DNA of 64,000 nucleotides, from contig CM030361.1 of NCBI GenBank assembly GCA_017893485.1, positions 145,514,941-145,578,940 of the forward strand. Reading direction: 5' to 3'. Source of the DNA: Hemerocallis citrina (Eukaryota; Streptophyta; Magnoliopsida; Asparagales; Asphodelaceae). The notes under the pieces were generated by a model. That model was given only the letters and a program-made list of their open reading frames with translations, was not told the DNA's origin and searched no databases. The stretch's first letter is position 1. Each line of letters opens with the position of its first letter. The position numbers were made by a program, and so were the translations under genes. Positions 47,719-60,529 of this stretch are shown in pieces.

Positions 47719-50700
47719 TCATGCAATGTATTGAATGGTTTGAAGATTCACATCTTCCTCTTGCGGTTCTAGACTCATCTCTATGTATGGCTTCGCCCTG
47801 TGTCCGTTCACCTTGAATGTTTGATTTCGTTCTTTGCTGTGAACTTCCAATGCACCATGTGGAAAGACTTTGGTGACAATATATGGTCCATACCATCTTG
47901 ACTTGAGCTTGCCTGGAAAGAGTCTTAGTCTTGAGTTGTAGATCAATACCTTTTGTCCTTCATAAAACTCCTTCCTTGCTAATTGTTTATCATGGTATAA
48001 CTTAGTCCGTTCCTTGTATCGCTTGGCATTTTCATATGCATCGTGCCTCAATTCTTCAAGCTCATTTAGTTGCAATCGCCTTTTGTCACCTGCCTGTTTC
48101 ATATCAAAGTTGAACTTTTTGATAGCCCAATAAGCTTTGTGTTCCAACTCTACCGGCAGATGACATGCTTTTCCAAAGACTAAACGGTATGGTGACATGC
48201 CAATGGGTGTCTTGAAAGCGGTTCTGTAGGCCCATAATGCATCATTCAAGCGTAGCGACCAATCCTTCCTCCTTGTGTTGACTGTCTTTTCCAAGATGCT
48301 CTTGATCTCCCTGTTGCTAATCTCCACCTGCCCACTGGTTTGAGGATGATATGGAGTTCCCACTCTATGTGTAATCCCATATTTCTTCATTAAAGAAGCA
48401 AATGGGTAGTTATTGAAGTGGCTCCCTCCATCACTTATTATTGCTCGTGGTGTACCAAACCTAGTGAAAATGTTCTCCTGCAAAAACTTGACAACAACTT
48501 TGTGATCATTAGTTCGTGAGGGGACAGCCTCGACCCATTTAGACACATAATCCACACCAACAAGTATATATAAATAACCAAATGAGTTAGGAAATGGACC
48601 CATGAAGTCGATTCCCCAAACATCGAAAAGCTCGATTACTTGTATGTTGTGTAGTGGCATTTGATTTCTAGAAGAGAGGTTGCCTGTCCTTTGGCATTTG
48701 TCGCAAGTCCTGCAAAAAGAAAAAGCATCTTTGAATACCTTAGGCCAATAAAAACCAGATTGTAATACCTTAAGTGCTGTTCTCTTTGGCCCAAAATGTC
48801 CTCCACATGCATATTGGTGGCAATGTTGTAGAATACTCCTTTGTTCCTCGTCTGCCACACATCTTCTTATAATTTGATCAGAGCAAAATTTGAATAAATA
48901 AGGATCATCCCAATAATAGTGTTTGCTCAGATCCACCAATCTTTTCCTTTCCTGATGTGTCATACCTGGAGGAAAAACATGAGCGGTTAGAAAATTGACA
49001 ATATCAGCAAACCAGGGTAGTTGTTCAGAGAGATAAGTCGACTGGTTGAGGGACCAGTCGACTGCCCCGAGGGTGTGAATATTTATTGCAAATAATTGTT
49101 CATCTGGGAAATTTTCATTCAGCGGGGGCACATTTCTCTCGTCCTCGTGCAGTAATCTGGACATGTGATCTGCCACAACATTGTCGCATCCTTTCTTGTC
49201 TCTAATCTCAAGATCAAATTCTTGAAGCAGCAGCACCCATCTGATCAACCTAGGCTTAGCTTCCTTTTTAGCCAACAAATATCTCAAGGCAGCATGGTCA
49301 GTGAAAACAATAACTTTAGAACCAATTAAATATGATCTAAACTTCTCTACAGCAAAAATAACAGCTAACATTTCTTTTTCAGTTGTAGAATAATTTAGCT
49401 GTGCATCGTTTAGAGTTCGAGAAGCATAGTAAATAACATGTGGTTTCTTATTGATTCTTTGACCTAAAACAGCCCCTAAGGCGTAATCACTTGCATCACA
49501 CATGAGCTCAAAAGGATGGCTCCAATCTGGTGCCATGACAATAGGTGCAGAAATGAGAAGAGCTTTCAGTGTATTAAAAGCATTTGTACATTCTTTTGTC
49601 CATATAAACTCAACATCCTTGGCTAACAAATCACAAAGGGGTTTGGAGATTTTTGAAAAGTCTTTTATAAATCGTCTATAAAAACCTGCGTGTCCTAGAA
49701 AACTTCTAACACCCTTAACTGTAGTGGGAGGGGGTAGTTTTGATATGATGTCAATTTTTGCCTTGTCTACCTCTATTCCCCTTTTGGACACCACATGTCC
49801 CAACACAATACCTTGTTGTACCATGAAATGGCACTTTTCCCAATTCAGCACTAAATTGCATTCTTCACATCTTTTAAGCACAAGCTGCAAATGGTTAAGG
49901 CATTCGTCAAAACAAGATCCAAAAACACTAAAATCATCCATAAATACCTCAATGAACCTTTCCACCATGTCTGAAAATATGCTCATCATGCATCTTTGAA
50001 ATGTAGCTGGAGCATTGCACAATCCAAATGGCATCCTCCTGTAAGCAAAAGTACCAAATGGGCATGTAAAAGTGGTTTTTTCTTGATCTTCTGGAGCAAT
50101 AGCAATTTGATTATAGCCACTATAACCATCCAAAAAACAATAATGACTATATCCTGCTAATCTTTCTAACATTTGATCAATAAAAGGAAGAGGGAAGTGA
50201 TCTTTCCTGGTTTCATTGTTCAACTTCCTATAATCAATGCATACCCTCCAACCTGTGGTTACTCTTGTTGGGATAAGTTCATTCTCTTCATTTGTTACCA
50301 CTGTAACTCCACTTTTCTTAGGAACTACATGTATAGGACTTACCCATTTGCTATCTGAGATAGGATAGATGATGCCAACATCTAGTAGCTTCAAAATTTC
50401 TGCTCTTACCACTTCCTTCATGTTGGGGTTGAGCCTTCTCTGTGCCTCTCTGCTAGGCTTTGCATCGTTTTCAAGCAATATTCTATGCATGCATTTGGAT
50501 GGACTTATTCCCTTGATGTCTGCAATGGTCCATCCTATTGCATTTTTGTGTTCTCGCAATACCTTCAGCAGCTTTTCTTCTTCCTGTGCAGTTAAGTTGG
50601 CAGCAATTATTACTGGTAGCGTCTGGTTCTTACCTAAAAAGGCATGTTTCAAATGATCGGGCAGCTGCTTGAGTTCTATGTCTGGGCGCTTCTGTACAGT

Positions 50701-53292
50701 CGACTGATCCATGTCAGCAGTCGGCTTATCCTGTGTTTCTTGGTTCAGTCGACTGGTTAGAAGACCAGTCGACTGGCTCTGTGCACCAGGCACCTGATCT
50801 GTAGAAAAACAAAGATTATCGAACACAAATTTTTCAAATACAGGACCAAGTTTACCTGGGTCTGACTGTGGAGTTTCAAGTTGATGTACTGTCTCTGCAA
50901 TCTCCCAGTCATCGTATTCCTGTTCAACATGAGATAAAGTTAGAGATTGAGTGATTGTGGCTTGTAGTGGTTCAACGCTATGTACCTGAAATGTTTGATC
51001 AACAATCTCCTGCACCACATCAATATTATAGCATTCATGATCATCTTGTGGTAATTTTAGTGTATCAAACATTTTAAATTCCACTTTTTCTCCGTTTATC
51101 TTCATACTTATAATGCCCTTTTTAACACAAATTTTTATATCAGCTGTACTCATAAAGGGCCTACCTAATATGATCGGTAGAGAGGATGACATTGAAGATT
51201 CCTCCATATCTAACACAACAAAATCAGCAGGCAAAATAAAATCATTTACCTGAACTAGGACATCTTCTAAAATACCTCTAGGTCTCTTGATGCTGCGATC
51301 AGCCAATTGCAAAGTGATGGATGTTGGCTTGAGTTCCCCCAATCCAAGCTTTTCGTAAACAGAATAAGGAAGAAGGTTGATGCTTGCCCCCAAGTCTAAC
51401 AGTGCTTTTTCAAAGAAGTGCTCACCAACTTTGCAAGGAATGGTGAAACTACCTGGATCTTTCAGTTTAGGTGGTAGTTTTCTTAATAATACAGCGCTCA
51501 CTTCTTCTGTCAAAGCCACATCCTCCTTAACCTGAAATGTTCTTTTGTGAGTACAACAGTCTTTCAAAAATTTGGCATAAGAAGGAATTTGTTTAATAGC
51601 GTCAAGTAGGGGGATATTAATTTCTACCTTTTTGAGAGTTTCAAAGACGTCAAATAAATGTTGTTCTTTCTTTTTATTGACTAACCTTTGAGGGAATGGT
51701 GGTGGAACTGTCCCTACTTTTTCACTTACCTTACTTGAACCCAAAGCTTTTGATGGTTGTTTTTCTGATTTGTCTGTACAGTCGACTGGTTTGTAAGAAC
51801 AGTCGACTGGTTTACTGGCTGGCTTGTCTGTGTGTGTTCCAACCATGTTGTCAATTATCTTACCATTTCTTAGGGTTGTGACTGCTTGGAGCTGTTCTTG
51901 ACCTCCTGGGTTTGGTATGGTTTGCGAAGGGAGTTCTCCTGCCTTTCTTTCGCTTAGCTCTTTTGCAATTTGACCAATTTGGGTCTCCAACTTCTGAATT
52001 GCTTGTCCTTGTTGGTTGCTTGTTTGATGTTGTTGTTGGAGCAATTGAAGAACAGTGGTTTCAAAATCCAACTTCTTCTGTTCTGGAGCTGGTCTTTCAA
52101 ACCCACTTCCCATCTGAGGGTTCCTTGCATGTCCTTGTGTGAATTGATTCCCTTGATTATTTTGATTATTGCTCCATGAGAAGTTTGGGTGATTCCTCCA
52201 TCCTGGGTTATATGTGTTCGAGTATGGATTGTTCTTTGGTGGAAATACTCCTCGACCCACATAATTCGCATGCTCCTGATCTGTGAAAGTAGACATGGGA
52301 CATGTATCAGTTGTGTGATCTAAATGCGAACAAATTGCACACATTTCATTTGTTTGATTTTTAACTCCACCCATTGTCGACATTGCATTAACAAGCATAT
52401 CAATTTTTTTATTCATGTTTGCCATTTCTAATTGAATGTTATTATTATTAGAGATTTTGTAGACTCCCTGTTTTTTCGTAGGTCCCCTTCTTGTTGAGAA
52501 TTGTTGGGAGTTCTCGCTGAGTTCTTCAAAAAGTTCAATGGCTTCTTCTCCACTTTTCCTCATCAAAATGCCATTGCAAGCTGCATCAACAATTGCTTTA
52601 TTAGTGTCATTTAAACCTTCATAAAAAGCTTGTACCTGATCGTCCTTAGGCAGATTGTGAGTAGGACACTTGAGAAGCTTGCTTTTGAAGTCCTTCCATG
52701 CCTCGAAGAATAAATCTCCATCCTTTTGTTGGAAGAGTTGAATTTCCCTTTTCAGCTGTTTGGTTTTCTGGGCTGGAAAGAACTCTTTCAAAAATTTCGT
52801 TGCCAATTGCTCCCATGAATTAATTGATCCTGGTTCCAAAGAATTATACCACAACTTAGCATTAAGTTTTAAAGAAAAAGGAAACAAGATTAACCTGATT
52901 TGTTCAGCGGTAAGCCCTTGGACGCTTTGTGTCCTGCAAAGATCGAAAAAGTCTTGCAGATGAAGATGAGGCTCTTCATCTGGTCTGCCACTAAAGTGGG
53001 GAACCATACTAAGTAAATGAGGAGATAGGTGCATGTTCCCTGTGGCATTAGGTTGAAAAGAAATGCAGGAAGGTTGCTCAATATTCTTAGGAGTGAATTT
53101 GTCCTGCATTGGTACGCGATTGGGTGTTTCTTCTGCCATTGCTGTATGTGTACTAGGTCTCTGATCAGTCGACTGGTTCGTGTGGGCAGTCGACTGGTGT
53201 GCTGCAAATAACTTACCTAGTCTGTGCAAAGTGCGTTCTGTTTCCGCGTCAATTGGTAGTAGTTCTGGTCGAAGTGATCGTCTACCGTGCAT
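47719..53292 (-). CDS. Athila gag-pol polyprotein, intact
   Basis: 1857 codons from ATG at 53292. Gag ~95-270 ([44 protein letters not shown]) with a CX2CX4HX4C zinc knuckle at ~318-331 ([14 protein letters not shown]). Protease ~620-720 with [16 protein letters not shown] (D-L-G instead of D-S/T-G, usual for Athila). RT with [27 protein letters not shown] and catalytic FMDDFSVFG at ~1117. RNase H with [26 protein letters not shown] and [10 protein letters not shown]. Integrase with HHCC zinc finger ([10 protein letters not shown]...CRTCDKCQ), then [17 protein letters not shown] and [12 protein letters not shown] supplying D, D and E at ~1560, ~1618 and ~1655. It acts in cytoplasmic particles and then integrates cDNA. 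All key residues are present; probably competent or very recently so. Confidence 0.95.
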   Translation of the reverse strand: MHGRRSLRPELLPIDAETERTLHRLGKLFAAHQSTAHTNQSTDQRPSTHTAMAEETPNRVPMQDKFTPKNIEQPSCISFQPNATGNMHLSPHLLSMVPHFSGRPDEEPHLHLQDFFDLCRTQSVQGLTAEQIRLILFPFSLKLNAKLWYNSLEPGSINSWEQLATKFLKEFFPAQKTKQLKREIQLFQQKDGDLFFEAWKDFKSKLLKCPTHNLPKDDQVQAFYEGLNDTNKAIVDAACNGILMRKSGEEAIELFEELSENSQQFSTRRGPTKKQGVYKISNNNNIQLEMANMNKKIDMLVNAMSTMGGVKNQTNEMCAICSHLDHTTDTCPMSTFTDQEHANYVGRGVFPPKNNPYSNTYNPGWRNHPNFSWSNNQNNQGNQFTQGHARNPQMGSGFERPAPEQKKLDFETTVLQLLQQQHQTSNQQGQAIQKLETQIGQIAKELSERKAGELPSQTIPNPGGQEQLQAVTTLRNGKIIDNMVGTHTDKPASKPVDCSYKPVDCTDKSEKQPSKALGSSKVSEKVGTVPPPFPQRLVNKKKEQHLFDVFETLKKVEINIPLLDAIKQIPSYAKFLKDCCTHKRTFQVKEDVALTEEVSAVLLRKLPPKLKDPGSFTIPCKVGEHFFEKALLDLGASINLLPYSVYEKLGLGELKPTSITLQLADRSIKRPRGILEDVLVQVNDFILPADFVVLDMEESSMSSSLPIILGRPFMSTADIKICVKKGIISMKINGEKVEFKMFDTLKLPQDDHECYNIDVVQEIVDQTFQVHSVEPLQATITQSLTLSHVEQEYDDWEIAETVHQLETPQSDPGKLGPVFEKFVFDNLCFSTDQVPGAQSQSTGLLTSRLNQETQDKPTADMDQSTVQKRPDIELKQLPDHLKHAFLGKNQTLPVIIAANLTAQEEEKLLKVLREHKNAIGWTIADIKGISPSKCMHRILLENDAKPSREAQRRLNPNMKEVVRAEILKLLDVGIIYPISDSKWVSPIHVVPKKSGVTVVTNEENELIPTRVTTGWRVCIDYRKLNNETRKDHFPLPFIDQMLERLAGYSHYCFLDGYSGYNQIAIAPEDQEKTTFTCPFGTFAYRRMPFGLCNAPATFQRCMMSIFSDMVERFIEVFMDDFSVFGSCFDECLNHLQLVLKRCEECNLVLNWEKCHFMVQQGIVLGHVVSKRGIEVDKAKIDIISKLPPPTTVKGVRSFLGHAGFYRRFIKDFSKISKPLCDLLAKDVEFIWTKECTNAFNTLKALLISAPIVMAPDWSHPFELMCDASDYALGAVLGQRINKKPHVIYYASRTLNDAQLNYSTTEKEMLAVIFAVEKFRSYLIGSKVIVFTDHAALRYLLAKKEAKPRLIRWVLLLQEFDLEIRDKKGCDNVVADHMSRLLHEDERNVPPLNENFPDEQLFAINIHTLGAVDWSLNQSTYLSEQLPWFADIVNFLTAHVFPPGMTHQERKRLVDLSKHYYWDDPYLFKFCSDQIIRRCVADEEQRSILQHCHQYACGGHFGPKRTALKVLQSGFYWPKVFKDAFSFCRTCDKCQRTGNLSSRNQMPLHNIQVIELFDVWGIDFMGPFPNSFGYLYILVGVDYVSKWVEAVPSRTNDHKVVVKFLQENIFTRFGTPRAIISDGGSHFNNYPFASLMKKYGITHRVGTPYHPQTSGQVEISNREIKSILEKTVNTRRKDWSLRLNDALWAYRTAFKTPIGMSPYRLVFGKACHLPVELEHKAYWAIKKFNFDMKQAGDKRRLQLNELEELRHDAYENAKRYKERTKLYHDKQLARKEFYEGQKVLIYNSRLRLFPGKLKSRWYGPYIVTKVFPHGALEVHSKERNQTFKVNGHRAKPYIEMSLEPQEEDVNLQTIQYIA

Positions 53293-53386
53293 TCACCGAA
53301 GTCCTGTAACCTAAAAGAAAAATTATTAATAAAAGAAAAGAAAACTAATAAAATTCTACTGACTTGTAAGTTAAAATACTAAACAA

Positions 53387-53404
53387 TCCCCGGCAGCGGC
53401 GCCA
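53387..53404 (-). other. Primer-binding site of Athila (tRNA-Asp type)
   Basis: The minus strand reads TGGCGCCGCTGCCGGGGA, six bases after the 5' LTR; it matches the tRNA-Asp 3' end used by Athila elements with one difference from the common form. Confidence 0.85.
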
Positions 53405-53410
53405 AAAACT

Positions 53411-55111
53411 TGTTGTTGGAAATCTAGCTACCTAATTTAATAGACTAACCAGACACAAATTATAAAACCTCGCAAGTGCACGAATCGAATCGTAGTAATA
53501 GCAAGGGTCGATCCCACAGAGATTGTAGATTCTAACTAACTAATCAATAGAAAATAATAAAAATCATAAAGAGTTGATTTGAAAATCTAAAAGAAATTAA
53601 AAAGGTTAAAACTAAGATGAAAGGTGTTGAATCACAAATATCTCTTGAATAGTTGGGTTGTTGATCTCCACCAATAGTTAGTAATGCTAAGTCACCTTCT
53701 GAACTTACTTCCAATTACTCATGTTTGTTCACTTCAAGGGCATGGTATCTACTCCTTAAAGTATTGTTTCCCTAAGCCAAGAATTAGGCATGGTATCTAC
53801 TCTAATTCGTTTCTTTCATCAAGTAGTCAGCCTAGTATTTACTAAGTTGTTCTTAAAGAAAACATAAGATCAGTGGAAACGAACAAACACTCAAGGTTCT
53901 AGAAATTGGTATCAGATCTAGATTCCTTAAGTTGATTGAACCAAGAACCCCTAAAGATTCCTTTGTTACAAATTATGGGCACGAGATTCGGTCGTCTCAA
54001 TATGCTTCATATAACAGATTTAGATAAATGATAACATAAACTTGATATTCTCACGTGCTGTATGTCAGTCGACTGGCTCTCACCTCAGTCGACTGCTCTC
54101 AGACTTCGAGATCCAAGTTTGATGATCATTAATCTATGTCAATTCAACCAGATTCAATCAATAAGTAATTAGAAGATCTCAGAAGAATATAGCACTACAT
54201 AACTACGGTTTCGATCTACCCAACTATGAAATTAGTTCCACATAATAATACTTTTATTGCTCAACAAGTTTGAATACATGATCAACATAAAAGAATAAAG
54301 AGAGAAGAAGAAATAAACTAATGGATTCCGGCAATATGGTCGACTGGCTGTCACACAGTCGACTGCCTTCTGGTTGCTGGATCTTCTCTTTCCTTCTTCG
54401 ATGTTAATGGAGTGATGTTCTCGATGCTTGTTCAGGAACTTGGTGATTGAGTCGCTTTTCAGAGATATATGATTGTTGATAGAGTCGTGGAGTGGAGAGA
54501 GAAGAGAGAGCCGTTCTGGAGATGGTATTCTGATATTTATAGAACACGGCTGAGAATTAGGGTTTCCACTTTTTCAGGAAGATCCTTCTTTATTTGATTT
54601 GATAATTAATATCTTTCTCTTTTCTCCTTTCCTTCCTTATTTGTTTACCACGTCCACTTGGAAAATACCCTGTCTTTAGATTTGATTCGCTGCATAAAAT
54701 CTTGATTCAAATAGATTTGAAATCAGATTCAGGTGTATCTTCGAATATCTTATCTGTTTACTCCGCCGCAGACCAGTCGACTTGTCTTCGAACCAGTCGA
54801 CTGTGTCGAGACTTATGTAGATTTCACCTTTGATCATACCAGTCGACTGTCTTTGAGAGTAAGTCGACTGTGTCGAGAGTTGTGGAAAATCAGCTTCTCT
54901 TGTTCAGTCGCCTGGTTGAGGAACCAGTCGACTGATCCTCTGCAGTTTGCTGTGTATTATCCTTGAAGTCCTAAATCTGCTTCGTTTTGCTGTTATAAGC
55001 TGTTTCCTATGGAAAAGAGAAAATAGGAGTTAAATACCATATAGAGAGCTTTTAAATGTCTAATTATATTAAGATTATTGCTCTAAAAAGTGAATAATAA
55101 TGTGTTCATCA
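53411..55111 (-). repeat. 5' LTR of Athila element
   Basis: 1,701 bp; visible differences from the 3' LTR are single bases near 54481 and 54603. TATA box at 54534-54541 (minus). Confidence 0.95.
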
Positions 55112-58111
55112 CATAGTTATTTTGTCTGTTTTGTGCCTCGACAAACCTCTTCCGGATCAATTCTATTTTCTCCGAAGTTTGCAGTACTATCTCTGGCCCG
55201 TACTATCTCGGACCCGTACATCTGCCTTTCTCCCACTTCATACCAACACACCGGCGTTCTGCACTTTCTCCCATATAAAGCCTCATACAGTGCCATGCCG
55301 ATGCTAGTCTGAAAATTGTTATTGTAGGCAAAATCTACCAGAGCTAAGTGCCTCTCCCAGCTTTCACCAAAATCCATCACACAGCACCTCAACATGTCCT
55401 CCAACACATGATTGACCCTCTCAGTATGTCTGTCAGTTTGAGGATGGAAGGCAGTACTGAAGTCAGTCCTGGTTCCCAAAGCTGCCTGAAGACTTCTCCA
55501 AAAGTGTGACATGAACCGTGCATCTCGATCTGAAACAATCGACACGGGAATTTCATGCAGTCTTACTATCTCCCCAATGTACAATTCTGCCAACTTCTCC
55601 ATTGACCAGGTGATTTTCATCGCTAAGAAATGAGCAGACTTAGTTAATCGGTCCACTATTACCTAAATCGCATCATTCCCTTTGGAACTCCTAAGTAGCC
55701 CCGTGATGAAATCCATACTGATGTTCTCCCATTTCCATTTCGGAATGAGTCACGGCTGCAACAACCCTCCGGGTCTTTGATTCTCTGCCTTGATTTGTTG
55801 ACATGTTGCACATCTTGCTACAAAATCCGCTACATCCCTCTTCAATCCCGAGAAATCAAGATATGCTACTTAATATCTTTGTAAATCTTGGTACTCCCTA
55901 GATGCAATGATAATAGAGTAGTGTGTGCCTCCTGTAGAATGCTCTCCTTCAATTCTGCTTGATTAGGTACACGCAATCTTTCTCCGAACCACAGCACTTC
56001 GTCCTTCACTTGAAATCCTGACAATTTGCCTATGTCGACTTGTTCCTTCATTTTCTGAATTCTTGGATCGGATTTCTGACTGTCGACAATCCACTCTCTC
56101 CGGGTGGGCTGAAGTCTCAACTGCGCCAATGATCCCCCAGTCCCTGCAGTACTACTTCGATTCCAGCTCGATCGAATTCTTCTGCAAGTCTCTCCTGAGT
56201 TGTAATCAAACAAGATAAACTGCTTTTTCAACTGAGCGCATCCGCCACCACATTTGCCTTTCCCGGGTGATACTTTATCTTTGGATGAATGTCTTCTAGC
56301 ACTTCCAACCATCTTATTTGCCTCAAATTCAGAGCTTTCTGCTGATAGATGTACTTCATGCTCTTATGATCCGTGTACATATTAACTTTCTCCCCATACA
56401 CATAATGCCTCCACTGTTTCAGGGAAAATATGACTACTGCCAACTCCAAATCATGGGTTGGGTAATTTTTCTCATGCAGTCTCAATTGCCTAGACCCATA
56501 ATCTATTACATTTCCCTCTTGCATCAGTACACAATCCAGTCCTTGATGTGAAGCATCGTTGTAGACATCGTAGTCAATTCCTGCTCATGGAAAAGTCAAT
56601 ATTGGAGCGGTATTCAACCTTCCCTTCAGCTCTTGGAAGCTTGCTTCGCACTGCTCTGTCCACTTGAAACTTACATTCTTCTTCGTAAGTCCGGTGAGTG
56701 GCACGGCTATTTGAGCATAGCCCTGAATGAAACGCTTATAGTAACCGGTCAAACCCAGGAAACTCCGAACTCCTTTACTGACGTGGGTCTTGGCCAATCT
56801 TTCACTACTGCTACCATAGTGGCCACTCCCTCCTTAGAAAGGATATGACCCAGGAACGCGACTTCAGACTTCTGGAAGTCACACTTGGATAACTTGGCAT
56901 ATAATTTCTGCTCATGCAGTTTCTTCAATACCACGGCTAAATGTCCAGCAAGTTTCTCTTTTGACTTGGAATATACCAGATAGTCATCGATAAACACCAT
57001 GACGAAAGAGTCAATGAATGGTCGCAGGACCCTGTTCATCATTTCCATGAATATAGCCAGTGCATTTGTCACTCCAAATGGCATAACCAGGAATCCGTAA
57101 TGCCTATGTCGAGTTCGGAACGCAGTCTTATGCATATCCTCTTTCTTAACACGGACTTGGTGATAACTCGACCGAAGATCAATCTTGGAGAAGACTGATG
57201 CTCCTTGAAGTCGGTCAAATAAATCGTCGATCCGCGGAATAGGATACTTATTCTGGATAGTCACCTTATTCAACTCTCTATAATCGATGCACATCCTCAT
57301 CGATTCATCCTTCTTCTTCACCAATAAAACTGGCGCTCCTTAAGGCGACGTACTCGGTCTAATGAAACCCTTGTGCAAAAGCTCTTCAATCTGCTGCTTC
57401 ACTTCATCTTGTTCCACTGGTGCCAATTTGTAAGGTGCCATGGATATTGGTGCACTTCTCGGCTGAATGGAAATGCTGAACTCAACATCTCGATGAGGTG
57501 GTAGTCCAGGTAGATCCTCCAAAAATACCGTAGGAAAGTTCCAGAATACAAGAATCTTCTTGACTTCCTCAGGCTCTTCTTCTTGGTCAAAACTGCCACT
57601 AACTCCTTGCACTTCCTCTTCCCCTGAAATTTTACTGCTGGTCCTCCTGGTGCCTTCACCATAACTTCCTTGCTCTTGCATTCGATACTAGCATTGTAGA
57701 TCGACATACAGTCTATGCTAATGATTATATCGACTCCCAAGACTCCCAACTCTATGATATCGATTCAAAAAACTCTTCCTCCAATCTCGAGGTCACAACC
57801 AACATAGTACTGATCAGTGGTCAATGTTTCTCCTGAAGGAGTAGCTACTGCTAATACCTTGGCAGGGAAAATTTTGGCTCAACCTCCAACTGTTTAGCAA
57901 ATTTGGGAGACACAAAAGTGTGTGACAATCTTGTATCAAGCAAAACGGTAGCTTTTATTCCATTTACTAGAAGTTTCCCTGTTACATAATGAATTATATC
58001 CTTCAGTACATAACATCCTTCTAATACAAGACTTGAAATAACAGCATAAACGCTATTCAGATGCTCCCATACCGGTGATGACATTTTTGGCATCCTCTGC
58101 GTCTTCTTCAA
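55112..58111 (-). pseudogene. pol of Tekay 2: protease, RT, RNase H, integrase core (5' piece)
   Basis: Minus-strand order: protease (LLDTRLSHTFVSPKFAKQ, with D-T-R in place of D-T-G; then [22 protein letters not shown]); RT ([53 protein letters not shown]); a shared-domain segment [22 protein letters not shown]; RNase H ([14 protein letters not shown]); integrase core (VDRLTKSAHFLA from ~55656, VSDRDARF, HTERVNHVLEDML). Multiple stops and frameshifts, and the protease active-site glycine is lost. The end at 55112 is the Athila insertion site. Confidence 0.85.
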
Positions 58112-59145
58112 CTAGAGCGAACACTCGCCCTACTGGTACAGTTTCTTCCCCTGATTTGTCTGCTTCTGTCTCTGCCCTTCCTGCTGGAGCTATGGAAAAT
58201 AGGGCCTGGCATGACCTTCCTTCCCATAGTTGAAAAAAGTTATGGGATTCCGTGGCTTGGTACATTCGGTCCTGAAATGACCCAATTCCCCACAATTGTA
58301 ACAAGTCACTCCTGGGGCCCTGGTACCTCCATTGCTTGGCTTCCCCATCACAGCAATGGCATTTTTCCCAGTCGGCTTGAACCTCTGTGCTGGGGGCTGC
58401 CTTTTGAAGTTGCTTGATGCCGTGGGCCTCTTACTGCTGTTCTAGTTGCTGTGCCGGTCTTTCACCAGCTAATACTATTCCATGTCGGATTCTATGGCTA
58501 CAGCCCTTCGTACAAGCTTGTCAAATTTCCAGATCCCAAAGGGTAACATACAGGACCTCAGCCCCTGCTCGAACTTCCTCTCCTTCTTGGCTTCATCAGT
58601 CACCAATTCGGGTGCATACTGGGATAGTCGAGTAAACTTCGTCTCATACTCTCGGACAGTCATGTTACCCTGCTGCATGGTCAGAAATTCCGTTGCCTTC
58701 TTTTCTTGCATGTCCATTGGGAAGTAATGGCTGCAGAACTCCTCCAAAAAGTCCTCCCAAGAGATCGGCTCATTGCCTAAGGTCCGCTTCATGGACTGCC
58801 ACCAGACTCCAGCGTCCTCTCCAACTAGATAGTGGCTAGTTTTACCTTACTAGCCTCTAAGGTATCCAACACTTCAAACACCATTTCAATCTGCCTGATC
58901 CAATCATCAGCTGCATGTGGGACTACCTTGCCCTCAAAGATAGGTGGTTTCATCCTCTTGAAGGATTTCATCAGCTTGATAGCCTCTGGGACTTGTACTG
59001 CTTACCCCGCCCTTGTATTCCGGTTCAAACTTGTTGTGATAAAAGTGTTGAGTGTCTAGTACACACGGGCCAGTTCTGTTTCCAAATCAAGTCGATTGCC
59101 ATCTTTGCTTGATCCTTCACAATTTCTAGTCATTCTTCCGGCCAT
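58053..59145 (-). pseudogene. gag of Tekay 2
   Basis: Begins at an ATG at 59145 (MAGRMTRNCEGSSK). Retrotransposon gag core: FKRMKPPIFEGK, DDWIRQIEMVFEVL, WEDFLEEFCSHYFP, QGNMTVREYETKFTRLSQYAPEL, KERKFEQGLRSCM. A likely CCHC zinc knuckle follows near 58300, where a Cys/Gly-rich frame (VTCYNCGELGHF-like) can be read with interruptions. Stops occur after ARVY and in the DDW to WEDF stretch. This is the part missing from Tekay 1. Confidence 0.75.
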
Positions 59146-59331
59146 TTCTGGTTCAGAAAATTTCATCAATAGTCATGAATATCATAGACTTTTCTTCCAA
59201 CACAATTTATTCATTTCCAAAATAAACTTTATACATTCAGATCTAAAATTGGTCCATACATCCATACATAAAGAACACCAAAAAACTCCAAATCTTCCAC
59301 AGAACTTTAAACAAGCACAAAGCCGTTTAGA

Positions 59332-59800
59332 CTCTACGGTTCCTCTTGGCTTCTCTGAGCTCTCCCCGAAGATCGTCTATTTCCTTCTGCATCTTCTCGC
59401 ATTTCTGACGGCATTCTTGCTTCCCCTAACGAGTTTTGTTATCTAGCTGGGTGAAATGTCGAGCATTCCTGTGACGACACTTCTCCAGTTCCCATACTCG
59501 TTGACTCAAAGCGGCGATGTTCTGTTTATCCTCCACATGATGAGCCTCCATGTGGGTTACTCTCCACTTGTGGATGACCAACTGCTTACGTAGAGAAGTG
59601 ATGATCTTGTTTCGAATTGGCTCTTCGTTCGAGGATTCATTTTGGGAATCAGGTGGGGGTGGAGTGATTTCCGGAGATTTTGGCAATTCTTCCTCTTCTT
59701 CTTCTGGGTCATCTTCTTCTCCGAGGTCTTCTTCTTCTTCGGGGTCCTCGAAGAGCAGTTCCTCTTCTACTTCATCCACTGGATTTTGGTTATCAGCCAT
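59332..59800 (-). pseudogene. Acidic coiled-coil ORF upstream of gag in Tekay 2
   Basis: Starts MADNQNPVDEVEEELLFEDP at 59800. A very acidic block is followed by SPEITPPPPDS, SLRKQLVIHKW, LSQRVWELEKCRHR, then, past a TAG at ~59426, EIDDLRGELREAKRNRR to a stop near 59332. Shares MAD, EITPPP, L-Q-RVWELEK and DLRGELREAKRN with the Tekay 1 ORF (21595-22023). It is separate from and upstream of the gag ATG at 59145. Role unknown. Confidence 0.55.
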
Positions 59801-59960
59801 CTTATAGAGAAAGGCAGGAGAAGACATCAGTGTATGGAGCAATACAAATGTAAATGTGTAGATACAACTATTTACATTTAAATCTCTATAAATTGAACTC
59901 ACACTTACAATGTCCACCCTAATGTGTTTTTCTTTTAATTTCGTACTACTCGTTGAAGTC

Positions 59961-59973
59961 AGCTCTGATACCA
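59961..59973 (-). other. Primer-binding site of Tekay 2
   Basis: The minus strand reads TGGTATCAGAGCT three bases after the 5' LTR; one mismatch from the initiator-Met complement seen in Tekay 1. Confidence 0.8.
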
Positions 59974-60529
59974 CTCTGTAATGCCCCGAATTCCAAATAC
60001 ATATAATTCGTAGCAAATACAGGATCTTTTACTTCAATTCGTACAAATTTACAAGGAATTTAAAACTTTTATACATTGTCTGTTTCAAATACACCACGGA
60101 AGTTACAGAAAATATACAACCTTAACATTAAATAACTTTAATTTGGAGGTAATCATCAGTATTAACTCATCTTTGCGTCTTTTGCTAAACCAAGTCCTGC
60201 ACTTGAAAACTGTGGGCACGTCAGTTGAATACAACTGACGCAATGCTATAATGATTCTCTTACTTTAGCGAACACAAACTTGAATGCACAACAAAGTGTG
60301 AAAAGTGACTGTCCTAAACATGTCGGTGTATGATATGAACTTAATGCCTAATGCATATCTTACACTACGATGACACTAATGCATTCTTGTTCAGATTCTA
60401 TGTATCCCATACTATATAGGTCCGAGGGCAAGCCCTTAAAGTACTCCACAATATAGATTTCAATTTCTCGTTATGAAATCCTACTGCGGTGTCTAATGTA
60501 AGGTTTAGATATTCTGTGAGTATCTAGTA

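Larger units (their letters stand above)
44998..55111 (-). mobile_element. Athila-type Ty3/gypsy retrotransposon, young and intact
   Basis: LTRs 44998-46698 and 53411-55111, both 1,701 bp, with only about two differences seen; target duplication CATAG at 44993-44997 and 55112-55116. The primer-binding site matches the 3' end of tRNA-Asp, as in Athila. One uninterrupted gag-pol of 1857 codons. There is no env-like ORF, which many Athila elements carry after integrase; only ~1 kb of non-coding DNA lies between pol and the 3' LTR. It sits in the integrase gene of Tekay 2, same strand. Confidence 0.95.

Noticed and set aside
49724..52963. Many plus-strand ORFs of 60-95 codons across the Athila gag-pol
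   Set aside because: Shadows on the strand opposite an intact 1857-codon gene; no independent motif.
59550..59807. Plus-strand serine-rich ORF
   Set aside because: Antisense of the acidic Glu/Asp-rich Tekay 2 upstream ORF (GAA/GAG runs read as TTC/CTC).
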